A DNA stretch of 64,000 bases from Agaricus subrufescens (lineage: Eukaryota > Basidiomycota > Agaricomycetes > Agaricales > Agaricaceae), in assembly GCA_029945375.1 (NCBI GenBank), contig CM057060.1, positions 1,054,001 to 1,118,000 on the forward strand, read 5' to 3'. How positions within the stretch are numbered: position 1 is the first letter of the stretch; each line of letters opens with the position of its first letter. The notes beneath the pieces were generated by a model. The model was not told the DNA's origin. It saw only the letters and a program-made list of their open reading frames with translations, and searched no databases. Shown piece after piece: positions 34,750 through 45,429 of this stretch. The position numbers and the translations under genes are program-made.

Positions 34750-37700
34750 AGGAGTTATTACTCAAACCTGAAATCACCAAACCTAATGGAGAAACATTCC
34801 AAGCTAAAACCATGCTCGACTCAGGATGCACCCACACCTGCATCGACAAATGAATGGTTTATACGCAGAGGATCCCCACCCACAAGCTCAAATGCCCTAT
34901 TCTGGCAACCAATGCTGATGGAACCCCAAGCAGAAAAGAACCAATCACTAAATTTGTCAATCTGGATCTAAAAATTGAAGGATATCAGGAATCAATCGAT
35001 GCAGTAGTAGCTGAATTGGACTTGGCTGATATCTTCATTGGACATGACTGGCTAATCAAACACAACCCAGAAATCGATTGGAATAAAGGAACAGTTACCT
35101 TTTCAAGATGCCCACCCAAATGCTCAATTAAACACACCAATTTCTCACTACCAGAACACCTATGATGCCTCCAAACAAACTGGGAAAACTTTGAAGAGGA
35201 AAAGGAACCTGAACCCACAAACCCCCTAGATCTACCAGATTACATGTGACTCTACACCAACCTTTTTAATCAAAAAAACTTTGATAAACTCCCCAAACAA
35301 ACACAATGGGACCACAAGGTCAATCTACTACCGGATGTGCCTGCCAAGATTTCTGCCAAAGTCTATGAAATGACCCCAAAAGAGGAGATCAAACTCAACA
35401 AATTCCTAGACAAAAACCTGGCCACAAAACAAATCTGACCATCTAAAAGCCCATACACAGCCCCATGCTTTTTTGTTCCAAAGAAAGATGGATCCCTATG
35501 ACTCTGCCAAGATTATCACAAACTCAACTTGGTCACCATCAAGGACAAGACTCCCCTACCACTGATCAGTGAAGTAATTGGTAAATTAAAACATGCCAAA
35601 TACTTTAATAAACTCAACATCATTTGGGGCTACAATAATGTATGGATCAAGGAAGGAGACAAATGGAAAGGCACTATTCTCACTAATTGCAGACTCTTTG
35701 AACCAATGGTAATGTTCTTTGGAATGTGTAACTCTCCAGCCACCTTCTCTTGCTGGATGACCACCATCTTCCAAGAAATGATCCAGGATGGTTCACTTGT
35801 CAACTATATAGACAATTTCACTATCCCTGCTGACTCTCTATCTGAACTGGAAGAACAGACACTGCGCTTCCTAGAAATAGCGGACAAGAACAACCTGTGT
35901 TTCAAGCAAACCAAATGCGAGTTCAACACAACCCAGATCTCGATGCTCGGAATGGTTATTGGCAATGGCCAAGCAAGCATGGAATCCGAAAAGATCAAAT
36001 CAGTTTGAAACTGGAAAACCCAAACCTACGTAAAGGACATTGAACAATTCCTAGGTTTCGCAAACTTCTACCAACATTTCATCCAAGATTTTAGCACTCT
36101 CGCTGCACTGCTCAATACCTTGAAGGGAGGTAAAGAACCAAAGCCCTGGAAATGGACTATCAAAGAACAAAATGCTTTTGAAGCCATTAAAATGGCCATC
36201 ACCAACAAACCTGTACTAGCCCTACCTAACAATGAGGGAAAATTCAGACTTGAAACTGACGCATCAAACATAGGAATTGGAGCTGTCCTATCCCAGGAAC
36301 AAGAAGGAAAATGGCACCCCATTGCCTTTATGTCCAAAGCCCTCACTGATGCAGAAAAGAACTACAAAATCTATGACAAAGAACTTCTCACCATTGTTAA
36401 AGCAATCAAAAACTGGAGACACTACCTATTGGACACCAAATACCAATTCAAAATCTGGACTGATCACAAAAACCTCAAATACTTCTGTGAACCATAGAAA
36501 CTGAACGCCCAACAGGCTAGATGGTACCTCATGCTCCAAGAATACGATTATCTACTCCAACACATTCCTGGAAAAACTAACATCAAGGCCGACATTCTAT
36601 CCAGACTATTCCAACATAAATTGCCTGAAGAAGAAACCAAAATTGAAATGTTCAAAGACCACATGATCCTATGAACCCTATCAGAACTCCCCACCTCGTT
36701 AGAAACCACCTTCTTCCTAAATCAAAACTTCACTATCCCCATGACCCCTGATATCATGAAACAGATCCAGAACTCCTCCCACCAAGAGCACTGTGTCACG
36801 CAAGAAAGGAACAAAAGACCCAACCTATTCTGGGATGAAAATAGAGTTATTTATTGAAATGGCAAGATCTATGTACCGGACAAACCCAAACTCAGGGAAT
36901 CCATACTTCTGGACCATCACAACCCACCAGATATAGGACACCCCAGATCCTACCACATGCTCAAACTCGTGAAACAAACCTTCTGGTGGCCCACAATCAA
37001 AACTGACATCAAAAGATTTGTCAAAGGATGCACTAATTGCCAGAAGAACAAAATCAACCAACAACCCAGTCACACGCCCCTCAAACCACTGCCAATACCT
37101 GAAGCACTGTAGCAAGAAATCTCCATAGACATAATAGGTCCTCTACCCAAGTCCAAGGGTCATGATGCCATACTCGTAGTAGTCAATCATTTTTCCAAGA
37201 TGACCCACCTCATTCCCACCCAAACTTCCCTCATGTCTAAACAACTAGCTGAAATCTACAAGAAAGATATCTGGTGCATACACAGAATTCTGAAATGCAT
37301 CATTAGCAACCAAGGCCCCCAGTTCACCTCTAAATTCATGAAGGAACTCTGTTCCACCCTAGGAATCAAAAGGAACTTATCCACAGCCTACCACCCCCAG
37401 ACTGACGGACAAACTGAAGGGATCAACCAGGAAATAGAATCTTATCTGCGAAACTTTGTCAATTACAAACAAAATGACTGGGCAAAATGGCTTCCCACTG
37501 CTGAATTTCAATACAATGACAAAACCCATGCTGCAACCAAACAAACCCTGTTTTTCCTCACATATGGCATCCACCCATGGAAAGGAAATCTAACCACTAA
37601 CTTGGATAACCCCCTTGCCAATGATTTTACCTCAGAACTGACCAAAACCCAAAACAAAGCATGAGCAGCACTGGAAGAATACAACTCCACCATGGCTGAA

Positions 37701-38279
37701 TGCAGAGACCTGAAACAGCAGAAGAACCCCTTCCTCAATGGAGATCTTGTCTTTCTAGAAGCAACTAACATACAATCAAACCGCCCATCTGGAAAAATGG
37801 ACAACAAGTGATACAGACCTTTTGAAATTCTGGAACCCATTGGAGAAACATCTTTTGGCCTAAAATTACCTGAAACCTGGGCCATACATGACGTCTTCCA
37901 TTCATTGCTTCTCACCAAATTCTATGAACCAGAGTTCAACTGTCAAAAAACTCCACCTCCACCCCCTCCGGATATTATTAATAACAAAGAGGAATACAAA
38001 GTTGAAGAGACCTGTGGACATAGGAAAAAAGGCTGAGGAACTCAATACCTGGTACACTGGAAAGAATATGACAACTCTGAGGATACATGGCAATCAGCAA
38101 CAGACCTTGAGAATGCACAGGACCTCCTATCCAAATATAGGAAACACAACGACCTTCTGTGATATAAAAGGAAGCCCACATCCCAACAATCAGTATAGCA
38201 TCGTCTATTGGTTCAAAGAAGACATCATGAGCACCCAACAAAACACCAACACCACCAAATCCAGCACCTCCAACAAATG
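34750..38279 (+). pseudogene. Element A protease-RT-RNaseH-integrase-chromodomain, inactivated
   Basis: A continuous Ty3/chromovirus pol can be followed across about a dozen in-frame stops. Order: protease (MLDSGCTHTCIDK), RT (ending in NYIDNF, where YIDD or YMDD is expected), RNase H (LETDASNIGIGAVLSQ), integrase zinc region (GHPRSYHMLKLVKQTFWWP, CTNCQ), integrase core (LSTAYHPQTDGQTEGINQEIE) and a C-terminal chromodomain (EYKVEETCGHRKK, then YLVHWKEYDNSEDTW). Most stops are TGA where Arg CGA is expected, for example at KKDGSL*LCQDY, IKSV*NW, VIY*NGK and KKG*GTQ; FCEP*KLNAQ is TAG for CAG. Two RT catalytic Asp codons read AAC (35616-35618) and AAT (35814-35816). Non-functional. Confidence 0.92.
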
Positions 38280-38346
38280 AGAGGCCTACCACAACCTCAT
38301 CACTGACTCATTCTGGAGCTCCACTGTTACGGTCCCAGCTGTTTTA

Positions 38347-38692
38347 CAGTGGGCAACAAAACCTTTCCAATGTTTTGTATATTTGTAAAGAACATGCTAT
38401 AGCAGTCCAAATAAATTGTGTAAAATCATGAAAATATACAGGAAGGTACATCAGCATCTTGTTTACATGTATGTACAATTGTGGCTGTGCTTTGGATTTA
38501 AGTTCAGTTTCAAGAGGGTTTAAGATTGAGGACCATTGGAAAGGTTTTGTTGCTGCTCATTTCAAAGACAGAAAAGGCTAATTGCTGGAGCTTGCAATGA
38601 TATTTGTCAGTTGAAAGTGTTACATAATAATATTCTTATGTTGCTTTCACTATTCTGTGACATGTCACACCTGTTATGTCACACCAAACCAC
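38347..38692. repeat. Left terminal inverted repeat of the Tc1-like element
   Basis: Pairs with 39577-39922. Contains an internal sub-repeat: the outer GGGCAACAAAACCTTTCCAA returns inverted near 38533-38556. Confidence 0.85.
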
Positions 38693-39576
38693 TTCCAATA
38701 TTTGAAAAACATTTACTTGATTATTATATAAGAAATTGTTATTTAGTCAAATGTTTTTAGTGATAATTTTGTATCTGGTCTCAGAAAAAGTTAGCTTGGA
38801 ACATAATCACACTCATATAATGTGATTAGACCAGTTTCAGCTGTTTTTGTAGATGTTTTTCAATGTATAGTCTTATTAAAATATTATATTATCTACTTTT
38901 TGGTCACAAATCTCTGGATTTCTAGGTTGTTCTCATTCTAAAATTTACTATAGGAGTCTCTAGTGTTCTAGTCTTTAATTCTGTTACCCCTAAAGTGTAG
39001 TCAAATGTTTTAATTTACCTGGAAATAGCTTGCAATGTTAGCATAACATGATAGAATCAGGGGTACACATGTGGACTTATGAAAAACAAGTTTTGATGGA
39101 CTAAATAATCATGTCATAGGCCCAATATACTAGAACAAGTACCTTGTAGCAAAGTCAATATAGTTCAATAGTAAGAATAAGAAGAAAAAGGCTAAATCAA
39201 AATGGCATATAGAGATAAAGTAATTTACAAGAGGTAATACAGTTATCTGCAACTGTACACTCAGTAACTGAATTGAAATTGCTATGGATATTATATATAG
39301 AGTAAATGCTCATGTTTTGAAAGTAAATTTGAGATACTAACATCCAAGCAGCTTTCAAAATTTGACATAAAAAAAGAAGAAATTGTGTTTTCTAGTGAAA
39401 AATGGTACAAATACACTGGAAATGATCAAGAGAATAGCCCCAAGATGTCATGCACATACTTTTGAATAATAATTAGCCCATTTGCACACAAGTAAGCAAC
39501 TTTAACCTAGGTACAAGATGAGAAGGCTTCAAAGTTTCAAGCAATAGGAGACTTAGACTATTTTCCAAATTACAGG

Positions 39577-39922
39577 GGGTTTGGTGTGACATAACAGGTG
39601 TGACATGTCACAGGATAGTGAAAGCAACATGAGAATATCATTATGTAACATTTTTAGCTGACAAACATCATTGCAAGCTCCAGCAATTAGCCTTTTCTGT
39701 CTTTGAAATGAGCAGCAACAAAACCTTTCCAATGGTCCTCAATCTTAAACCCTCTTGAAACTGAACTTAAATCCAAAGCACAGCCACAGATTGTACATAC
39801 ATGTAAACAAGATGCTGATGTACCTTCCTGTATATTTTCATGATTTTACACAATTTATTTGGACTGCTATAGCATGTTCTTTACAAATATACAAAACATT
39901 GGAAAGGTTTTGTTGCCCACTG
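39577..39922. repeat. Right terminal inverted repeat of the Tc1-like element
   Basis: Reverse complement of 38347-38692 with a handful of substitutions and one or two single-base indels, mostly toward the inner end. Confidence 0.85.
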
Positions 39923-40216
39923 TACATGTGAAAATATACGTTTAATGCAGTTAGGTGTACATATTAAGTTCAAGAATGAACAATCAGTCACCCAGTTAGA
40001 GATAAGTTCAGCCAAGGACATGTGTGAAGAGAGGTTGACCTAGGGAACAGTCGAGATTGCATCCGCAATTCCTAACAGGAAAACTGTACTGTTAGGGGAA
40101 ATATAATCATGTTTGAGGACTTTAAAATGGAAGTCTCAAGGCTGAGTCTAGGGAGGCTTTATTGGGGATTATCATCGAGACTAGCTATGGGATGGCTCGA
40201 GGACTTAGTGGAGTGC

Positions 40217-40649
40217 TGTAGAGGTAGTAAATGGAACGTTAAGGGTATAGCTAGTTTAATAAATACACCACACTTCACTAACTAGTACTCGTAAATGCAA
40301 GTTCATGGGGAGATATTCAAGAGAAAAGGTTATTTCGAAAGTAAAAGGTTAATAAAGAAGGAATTCCAAATCAAAGAATCCTCAAACTTGTTCTAGCTAT
40401 GAACAGGTTGAAGGGCTATGTGAACTTTGAACTCTAGCTACTGCACTGTAGCCAAGCTAAGTCGCACCAATAACATTTAATGAAGAGCTGCGATGATCTA
40501 ACTCGCCAGTTATCCACTGACTCCACAATTACAACTCAAGCTAGCACCGACTTACACCTCTGGTGGATATAAGCGTGTGATGATAGCCTAGCTAGTCTCT
40601 TAAACTATTGTATCACTGGCAACTTAGTGAATTCTCTGAACGGGTAACA
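40217..40649. repeat. Possible solo LTR or other repeat remnant
   Basis: Bounded by the end of the B-type LTR fragment on the left and ending GGGTAACA just before element B. TG...CA ends and the absence of ORFs suggest an LTR remnant, but no second copy is present here and no target duplication is visible. Confidence 0.3.
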
Positions 40650-40659
40650 TCTCCGACGT

Positions 40660-42038
40660 TGTTACGGCCCCAGCCGTTTTACGCGTGAAAATTCCCGTTT
40701 AATGCGGCTAGGTGTACGTATTAAGTTCGAGAATGAGCAATCGGTCACCCAGTTAGAGATAAGCTCAGTCGAGGACATGTGTGAAGAGAGGTTGACCTAG
40801 GGGACGGTCGAGATTGCATCCGCGATTCCTAGCAGGAAAACCGTACTGCTAGGGGAAATATAATCGCGTTCGAGGACTTAAAATGGAAGTCTCGAGACTG
40901 AGTCTAGGGAGACTTTGCTGGAAATTGTCATCGAGGTTGGCTATGGGATGGCTCGAGGACTTAGCGGAACGCGGTTCCTTCAGCGGACCTTATGCTAAAC
41001 CAAATCTATAACTACTACCTGCCTAATAAGGAAAGGGCTAGGAAGTAGACGACTTACACATGTTGAGACTGAATTAACCTGAAGCGAGACTGTTGGAATT
41101 GTCGGTCGAGACTCTGGATCAGGCGGTAATAGTGATAATCTCGAAGCAACTAAAGGCGAGATAGAAGTGTAGTCTAATCGAGGACACCTTATCGACGGGA
41201 TTATCAGTGGGGGGTGCACCTCGGGAGTTTCTAGACTAGGGTCTAGGGTTAGAAGCTCGTTAGCCAATGAGGAGTGGAAGATTAGGCAAGTGCGATGTTC
41301 GGTCGAGGAGACTGAATAGTCGAGACTGTTGATTGGTGGAGAAAGATGAGTCGAGGAGACTATACCCATTCAGTGCTGGATACGGACTTGGTTATCTGTT
41401 TCATATTTGTTTATTTTGTCTCAGTTTTTTATTGTGTATCGTATATAGTCGCCAGTCGAGGACGAGGTTCGGATCGAATCTTTGCCCAAGCGCTGTGCGA
41501 GTGAAATCGAGTTTGGTTAAACTTCGCAGTGTTCTAAGCATTTCTTAAGTTCTTTCTCGACTCGGAAGGTCTTGTGTTCTGCTCGAGAGAGTATCTTCAC
41601 TGGTCTAATAGGATCGCGATAGCATTCGGTGCTAGCTCGACTTGTCTTGCAGTCTGTCTCGAAGCGCGAAGGCAGGTCAAGGCTCTCCGAGTTTGTTGAG
41701 GCATCACTAGGGCGGATTCGCTACCCCTCCTAGATAGGTGTCTAACCCATTCTATTGAGGACAGTCGTCGCGAGCTTAGCCACTCGTCGCGAAGGTTCTA
41801 ATCGAAACGGCATAGGTCTGGAAGAGGTTTCTATTCAGTCGAGACTTGTTTCACATTTCTATTCTACCCCTATTTTCATTCAATATTTAATCGAGACTCT
41901 TATTTTCACTTTCTTTCTGATTTATTCTCCCCACAAACCGCACTCGAGACTCGGTGTAATTCAAAGGGTTGCATTCGCATTCGATTTTATATTTTTTTAT
42001 ATTTTATTTTCCATATTCACACCGATCTAGTCTCTTCA
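40660..42038 (+). repeat. Element B 5' LTR (1,379 bp)
   Basis: Starts TGTTACGGCCCCAGCCG and ends GTCTCTTCA (TG...CA). About 97% identical by eye to the 3' LTR; most differences are CpG transitions or small indels. It contains a minus-strand ORF of 124 codons at 40995-41369 (ATG start), intact in both LTRs, whose significance is unknown. Confidence 0.92.
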
Positions 42039-42040
42039 TC

Positions 42041-42057
42041 TGGAGCCCACCGCGAGG
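42041..42057 (+). promoter_or_regulatory. Element B primer-binding site
   Basis: TGGAGCCCACCGCGAGG follows the LTR after a 2-bp spacer. It starts with TGG, complementary to a tRNA CCA end. Which tRNA primes cannot be settled here; the GGGCTCCA end resembles some fungal tRNA-Lys. Confidence 0.65.
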
Positions 42058-42166
42058 GGAGTTTCAGATTGAAAGTGATTAAGTTTTTCAGAGTTTATTT
42101 TGTTCGAGCCTTTGTGATACAGCTCGAAAGAGGTGGTCTAGGAAAGGACAAAGGACCGGAGAGTAG

Positions 42167-44305
42167 TCTCGGAGAAAACTGGAGCGAAAAGGGAAATCAG
42201 GGAGGGCTACTTCGAACTCGCAGGCCTCAAGCCTCATTCCCATCCCCGAGGATCCAGATTTAGCGTTGAAGCGAGCTAGGGAAGAGAAGCGAAGGGAAAA
42301 AGGAAAGGAGGGAGAAGAGAGTCAAGGGTTAGAAGTCGAGACAGGAGTCGAGCCCGAATTTACGCGCAAAGTGTGGGGAGTTCCTACCGAGGGAGCATCG
42401 GACGATACAGAGCGTAACCCGTTTCTGGAAAGGCGATTAGATAGTTCGCTTGGGAGTTCTGATCAGTCGAGATTGGAAGTTCCAGGGGGCTTTATAATTG
42501 GATCAGCCAGTCCAAGTAGACGTGCAGCCGCGCCTCGTATTCAAGTGCCAGTCGTACCTAGGGAGGGCTTACCGCTTCCTTCCGCGAGTTCCGTCAGTCT
42601 CGGAGAATCACCGTTCACTCGTCAGCCAGGGGGATCATCAGCTGCTGGTCTAGCTTTTAATCCACCAGCTCCGAGTTTGTATCAACAACAACTGAAAGAC
42701 ATTTTTCATCCGGAGGGGTCTGCGCCCTCGGAAGTTGAAAAATTATCCGCGACTCAGCCTATCTCTCCCTCGACTTCTTCCTCGAGCGCCGCAGCCAGTG
42801 TTTCAGTACCCGCGGCCCCTACAAGTTCACCTCAAGCTAAAAGAACATTGGCTCCGAGCCAGCCTTCTGTACAACCGAAACCCCCTACAAATCCACCACC
42901 ACCAGCAGCCAGACCGAGAATGTCTAGAAGGGAGATGCCTGCGCCGATGACGGCTGGCGCGCCGAAATGGGAGGGTGATGTAGATGCATTACCGGATTTT
43001 ATTTGGCGCCTCGACCAGACTTGTGAATCGGTCGCGTTGACAGATGAGAACGAGAAGATGAAGTGGGCGTTGGCCTACATTCCACACGACATTAGAATGG
43101 AATGGCTGGCCATTCCAGAGTCCGCGGGAAGATGGAGCGACTTTAGAAAGGCGCTCGACTCAGAATACCCTGAGCTTGTAGAAAAAGAAGCAGGCTCGGT
43201 GGGAGCTTTAAAGGATTTGTGTTCGAGATTCCGCGTTATCACTTTGACCGAGGAGTCGCGACTGTTATCTTTCAGGCGTAAATTCCAGGTCATAGCTGAA
43301 AAATGTTTGAAGCCTCCTGCACTTATCTCGAATAGAGAGATAGTCGAGGCGTTTGTGTCGTCTCTCGACTCGACATTTAGGGACCAGCTAAATATAAGGC
43401 TAGCTCTGAATGGAACGTTGAGGAATGCCGGCTCGAATGTCCAGACTAGAAACGAGGATCCGTATGATTGGAAAGAAGTAATCTCGAAAGCTGTGGAGCT
43501 AGTAGGAAGCAAAAATCTTGTTAGGTCTAGCGACTCGACTGTCGAGAAAGCTGCCTCGAAGGCAAGGGGCCCGGCGAAGCGCGAGATGACAGCCGCGGTT
43601 CAGGGATCGGCAGATGTAGAAGCTATACGTCAAGAAATGCGACAAGAGATGAATGTGATGAAGGATTTATGGATGACGCAGCAGAAGAGTTTACAGGGGA
43701 GTCTCGACTCATTGAGATCGAGTTTCACTACCCAAGGATCGAGACCGCCGGATAACTTTCCTCCGCGTCCGAGACCACCTTTCCAAAGTAATTACACACC
43801 GGAAGGTCGGCAAGGATGTTTCTATTGTGGCGAGGACCATAGATGGGCAACCTGCTCTTATAAGATGCAAGATGAGAAGGATGGAAAGATTAAGACGGAC
43901 AGTAACAAGATTCGGTTCTCGAATGGTGCAGCAATTCCGCGGGAGGCAGGGTTGAATATCCGAGAGTGTGTTAGGAAATTTATGCCTACTACGGTGGCGT
44001 CCTGGATCTATGAACCAGCAGACGAGGAGCCGGATACGGGGTATATAGGTCCTGTTTATGAGAATCCGCCGACCATTCTGAAGAGAGAGGAAGGGATCAA
44101 TAAAAAAGATCTCGAGTTAGAAAGTTTGAAAGGGAAGATTGCTGGAATGGAGGTCCTACTGCACAAAATACCAGACGCGACGGGTAGTTCTGGACAGGGA
44201 GACTCCGAGACAGTAGTCGAGGGCGAAGATGATAGCGAGGAGGCACTCTTGAGAAAGTTGTCGAGTTTGCTTTCTGCCGCTAAGGAGCAGGGCTCGGTTT
44301 TTTAG
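42167..44305 (+). CDS. Element B Gag polyprotein (frame open from 42167; first ATG 42920)
   Basis: The frame is open from 42167 to the stop at 44303-44305. The first ATG anywhere after the LTR is at 42920-42922, giving a 461-aa Gag beginning MSRREMPAPMTAG. Upstream, 251 in-frame codons are open without any AUG and encode a charged, then Pro/Ser-rich sequence; they may be untranslated, or translated from a near-cognate start. The Gag core runs through WEGDVDALPDFIWRLDQT, PHDIRMEWLAIPES and FRDQLNIRLALNG. A single zinc knuckle is CFYCGEDHRWATC, with x3 rather than x4 before the His, so slightly atypical. The C-terminal part is acidic. Gag forms the virus-like particle. The stop lies on a T6 run, after which the -1 frame continues into the protease. 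Confidence 0.88.
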   Translation, partial: SRRKLERKGKSGRATSNSQASSLIPIPEDPDLALKRAREEKRREKGKEGEESQGLEVETGVEPEFTRKVWGVPTEGASDDTERNPFLERRLDSSLGSSDQSRLEVPGGFIIGSASPSRRAAAPRIQVPVVPREGLPLPSASSVSLGESPFTRQPGGSSAAGLAFNPPAPSLYQQQLKDIFHPEGSAPSEVEKLSATQPISPSTSSSSAAASVSVPAAPTSSPQAKRTLAPSQPSVQPKPPTNPPPPAARPRMSRREMPAPMTAGAPKWEGDVDALPDFIWRLDQTCESVALTDENEKMKWALAYIPHDIRMEWLAIPESAGRWSDFRKALDSEYPELVEKEAGSVGALKDLCSRFRVITLTEESRLLSFRRKFQVIAEKCLKPPALISNREIVEAFVSSLDSTFRDQLNIRLALNGTLRNAGSNVQTRNEDPYDWKEVISKAVELVGSKNLVRSSDSTVEKAASKARGPAKREMTAAVQGSADVEAIRQEMRQEMNVMKDLWMTQQKSLQGSLDSLRSSFTTQGSRPPDNFPPRPRPPFQSNYTPEGRQGCFYCGEDHRWATCSYKMQDEKDGKIKTDSNKIRFSNGAAIPREAGLNIRECVRKFMPTTVASWIYEPADEEPDTGYIGPVYENPPTILKREEGINKKDLELESLKGKIAGMEVLLHKIPDATGSSGQGDSETVVEGEDDSEEALLRKLSSLLSAAKEQGSVF
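44298..44303 (+). promoter_or_regulatory. Putative -1 frameshift site, gag to protease
   Basis: The Gag frame ends GTT TTT TAG on a run of six T. Slipping back one base reads TTA GGA CGT and enters the open frame of the next ORF. The heptamer is not a canonical X-XXY-YYZ site, so this is less certain than the downstream one. Confidence 0.5.
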
Positions 44306-44313
44306 GACGTCCG

Positions 44314-45429
44314 GTGACGAAGCCGGTCTCTGGAAAACGGGTTAGTTTCAGAGGTATTAAGGCGACTGAGGACGATTCTAGGAAAGAGAACCCGGGAGAA
44401 AAGCAGAAAAATAAGAAGAAGGAAGTACTCGAGGCAAAAGAGACCTCGTCTGCGAGAGTCGAGAAGTTTCCTTACAGGAAGGTACCAGGATTGAAAGCGG
44501 TAGTAGAAGTGCCACCACTACCTGCCAAGTATTTCAAGGAGGATAAAAGGGTACCGGCGTATAAGCACCAGACTAAAGTCGAGGAGGGCGTAGACGTAGC
44601 GGAACTTTTATCGAGGTTTGAAGGGAATCATATAACGATCACGCAGAAGGAACTGCTGGCGTTGGCCCCTCGACTGCGAGAAGCCATGAAGGGACTCATC
44701 TCGAAAAAGAGAGTACCTACTGGTGAAGTATCAGTCATCGAGGAGGTAGTGGCAGGGGTACCAGAGTCAGTCGAGACGGAAGAAAACACCGACTCGGAAG
44801 ATGAGGAAGGCGGGTCCTGTAGAGTCATTGATGTAAATATATTGATGAGTACTGGGGGATCAGTCGAGACTAGTGGGGTCGAGGATATGTGTACAGGGAA
44901 AGACCCGGTACTGCAATTGTTGACTCGATACTCAGCAGAAGAGTCGAGGACTATGATATTCGCGATAGCGGAGCAGGATCGTCTCTCAGCAAGAGATGTA
45001 GCTGAATTAACGGTCATTCCAACACTTATTAATGGTGTCCGAGAGGAAGAGGCACTATTAGATAGTGGGTCACAAGTTGTAATGATGTCGAGGGAGGCTG
45101 CCGCAGACTGTAAACTCAGTTGGGATCCGAGCTTGCAAATTAACATGCAGTCGGCCAACGGGCAGGTGTCTCGGACGTGTGGTCTAGCCAGGAATGTGCC
45201 ATTTACCCTAGGGGATCTCACGGTACAGCTGCAGGTGCACGTGGTCGAGAAGGCACCGTATAGGGTCTTACTGGGCCGTCCTTTTGACTTAGTTACAGCA
45301 AGCGAGGTCGTAAATCACCAAGATGGAAGACAGTATCTCAATTTGAAAAATCCCGAGACTAAAGCCTCGACGTGTATTCCGACTTACCGTCGAGGACAAC
45401 TTCCCTCTCGGCCGGCAGTAAATTTTTAA
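44314..45429 (+). CDS. Element B protease-region ORF (Gag-Pro extension), about 370 codons
   Basis: Open frame lying -1 relative to Gag, with no early ATG, consistent with expression by frameshifting. The first half is Lys/Glu-rich and low complexity. The second half carries the retropepsin-like aspartic protease: [20 protein letters not shown] with the catalytic D-S-G, and [16 protein letters not shown] as the flap/Gly-rich partner. It would cleave the polyproteins. It ends at TAA 45427-45429, directly after a canonical slippery heptamer. Confidence 0.85.
   Translation: MTKPVSGKRVSFRGIKATEDDSRKENPGEKQKNKKKEVLEAKETSSARVEKFPYRKVPGLKAVVEVPPLPAKYFKEDKRVPAYKHQTKVEEGVDVAELLSRFEGNHITITQKELLALAPRLREAMKGLISKKRVPTGEVSVIEEVVAGVPESVETEENTDSEDEEGGSCRVIDVNILMSTGGSVETSGVEDMCTGKDPVLQLLTRYSAEESRTMIFAIAEQDRLSARDVAELTVIPTLINGVREEEALLDSGSQVVMMSREAAADCKLSWDPSLQINMQSANGQVSRTCGLARNVPFTLGDLTVQLQVHVVEKAPYRVLLGRPFDLVTASEVVNHQDGRQYLNLKNPETKASTCIPTYRRGQLPSRPAVNF

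Larger units (their letters stand above)
38347..39922. mobile_element. Non-autonomous Tc1/mariner-like DNA transposon, 1,576 bp
   Basis: Ends CAGTGGGCAACAAAACC and its reverse complement; flanked by TA on both sides (38345-38346 and 39923-39924), and the host LTR reads correctly when the element plus one TA is removed. Inverted repeats are about 345 bp long (38347-38692 and 39577-39922) with only a few differences. The interior (about 880 bp) is AT-rich with no transposase frame. The TA duplication and CAGT termini are the basis for the Tc1/mariner assignment. By eye there is not a single CpG in the element. Confidence 0.85.
38325..40216 (+). repeat. Element-B-type LTR fragment, interrupted by a DNA transposon
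   Basis: Starts TGTTACGGTCCC at 38325, is interrupted at 38347-39922 by the Tc1-like element, and resumes at 39925 with CATGTGAAAATATACG. It follows the intact element-B LTR up to about position 340 of that LTR, with many CpG-to-TpG/CpA changes. It truncates element A just after its chromodomain. Confidence 0.8.
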
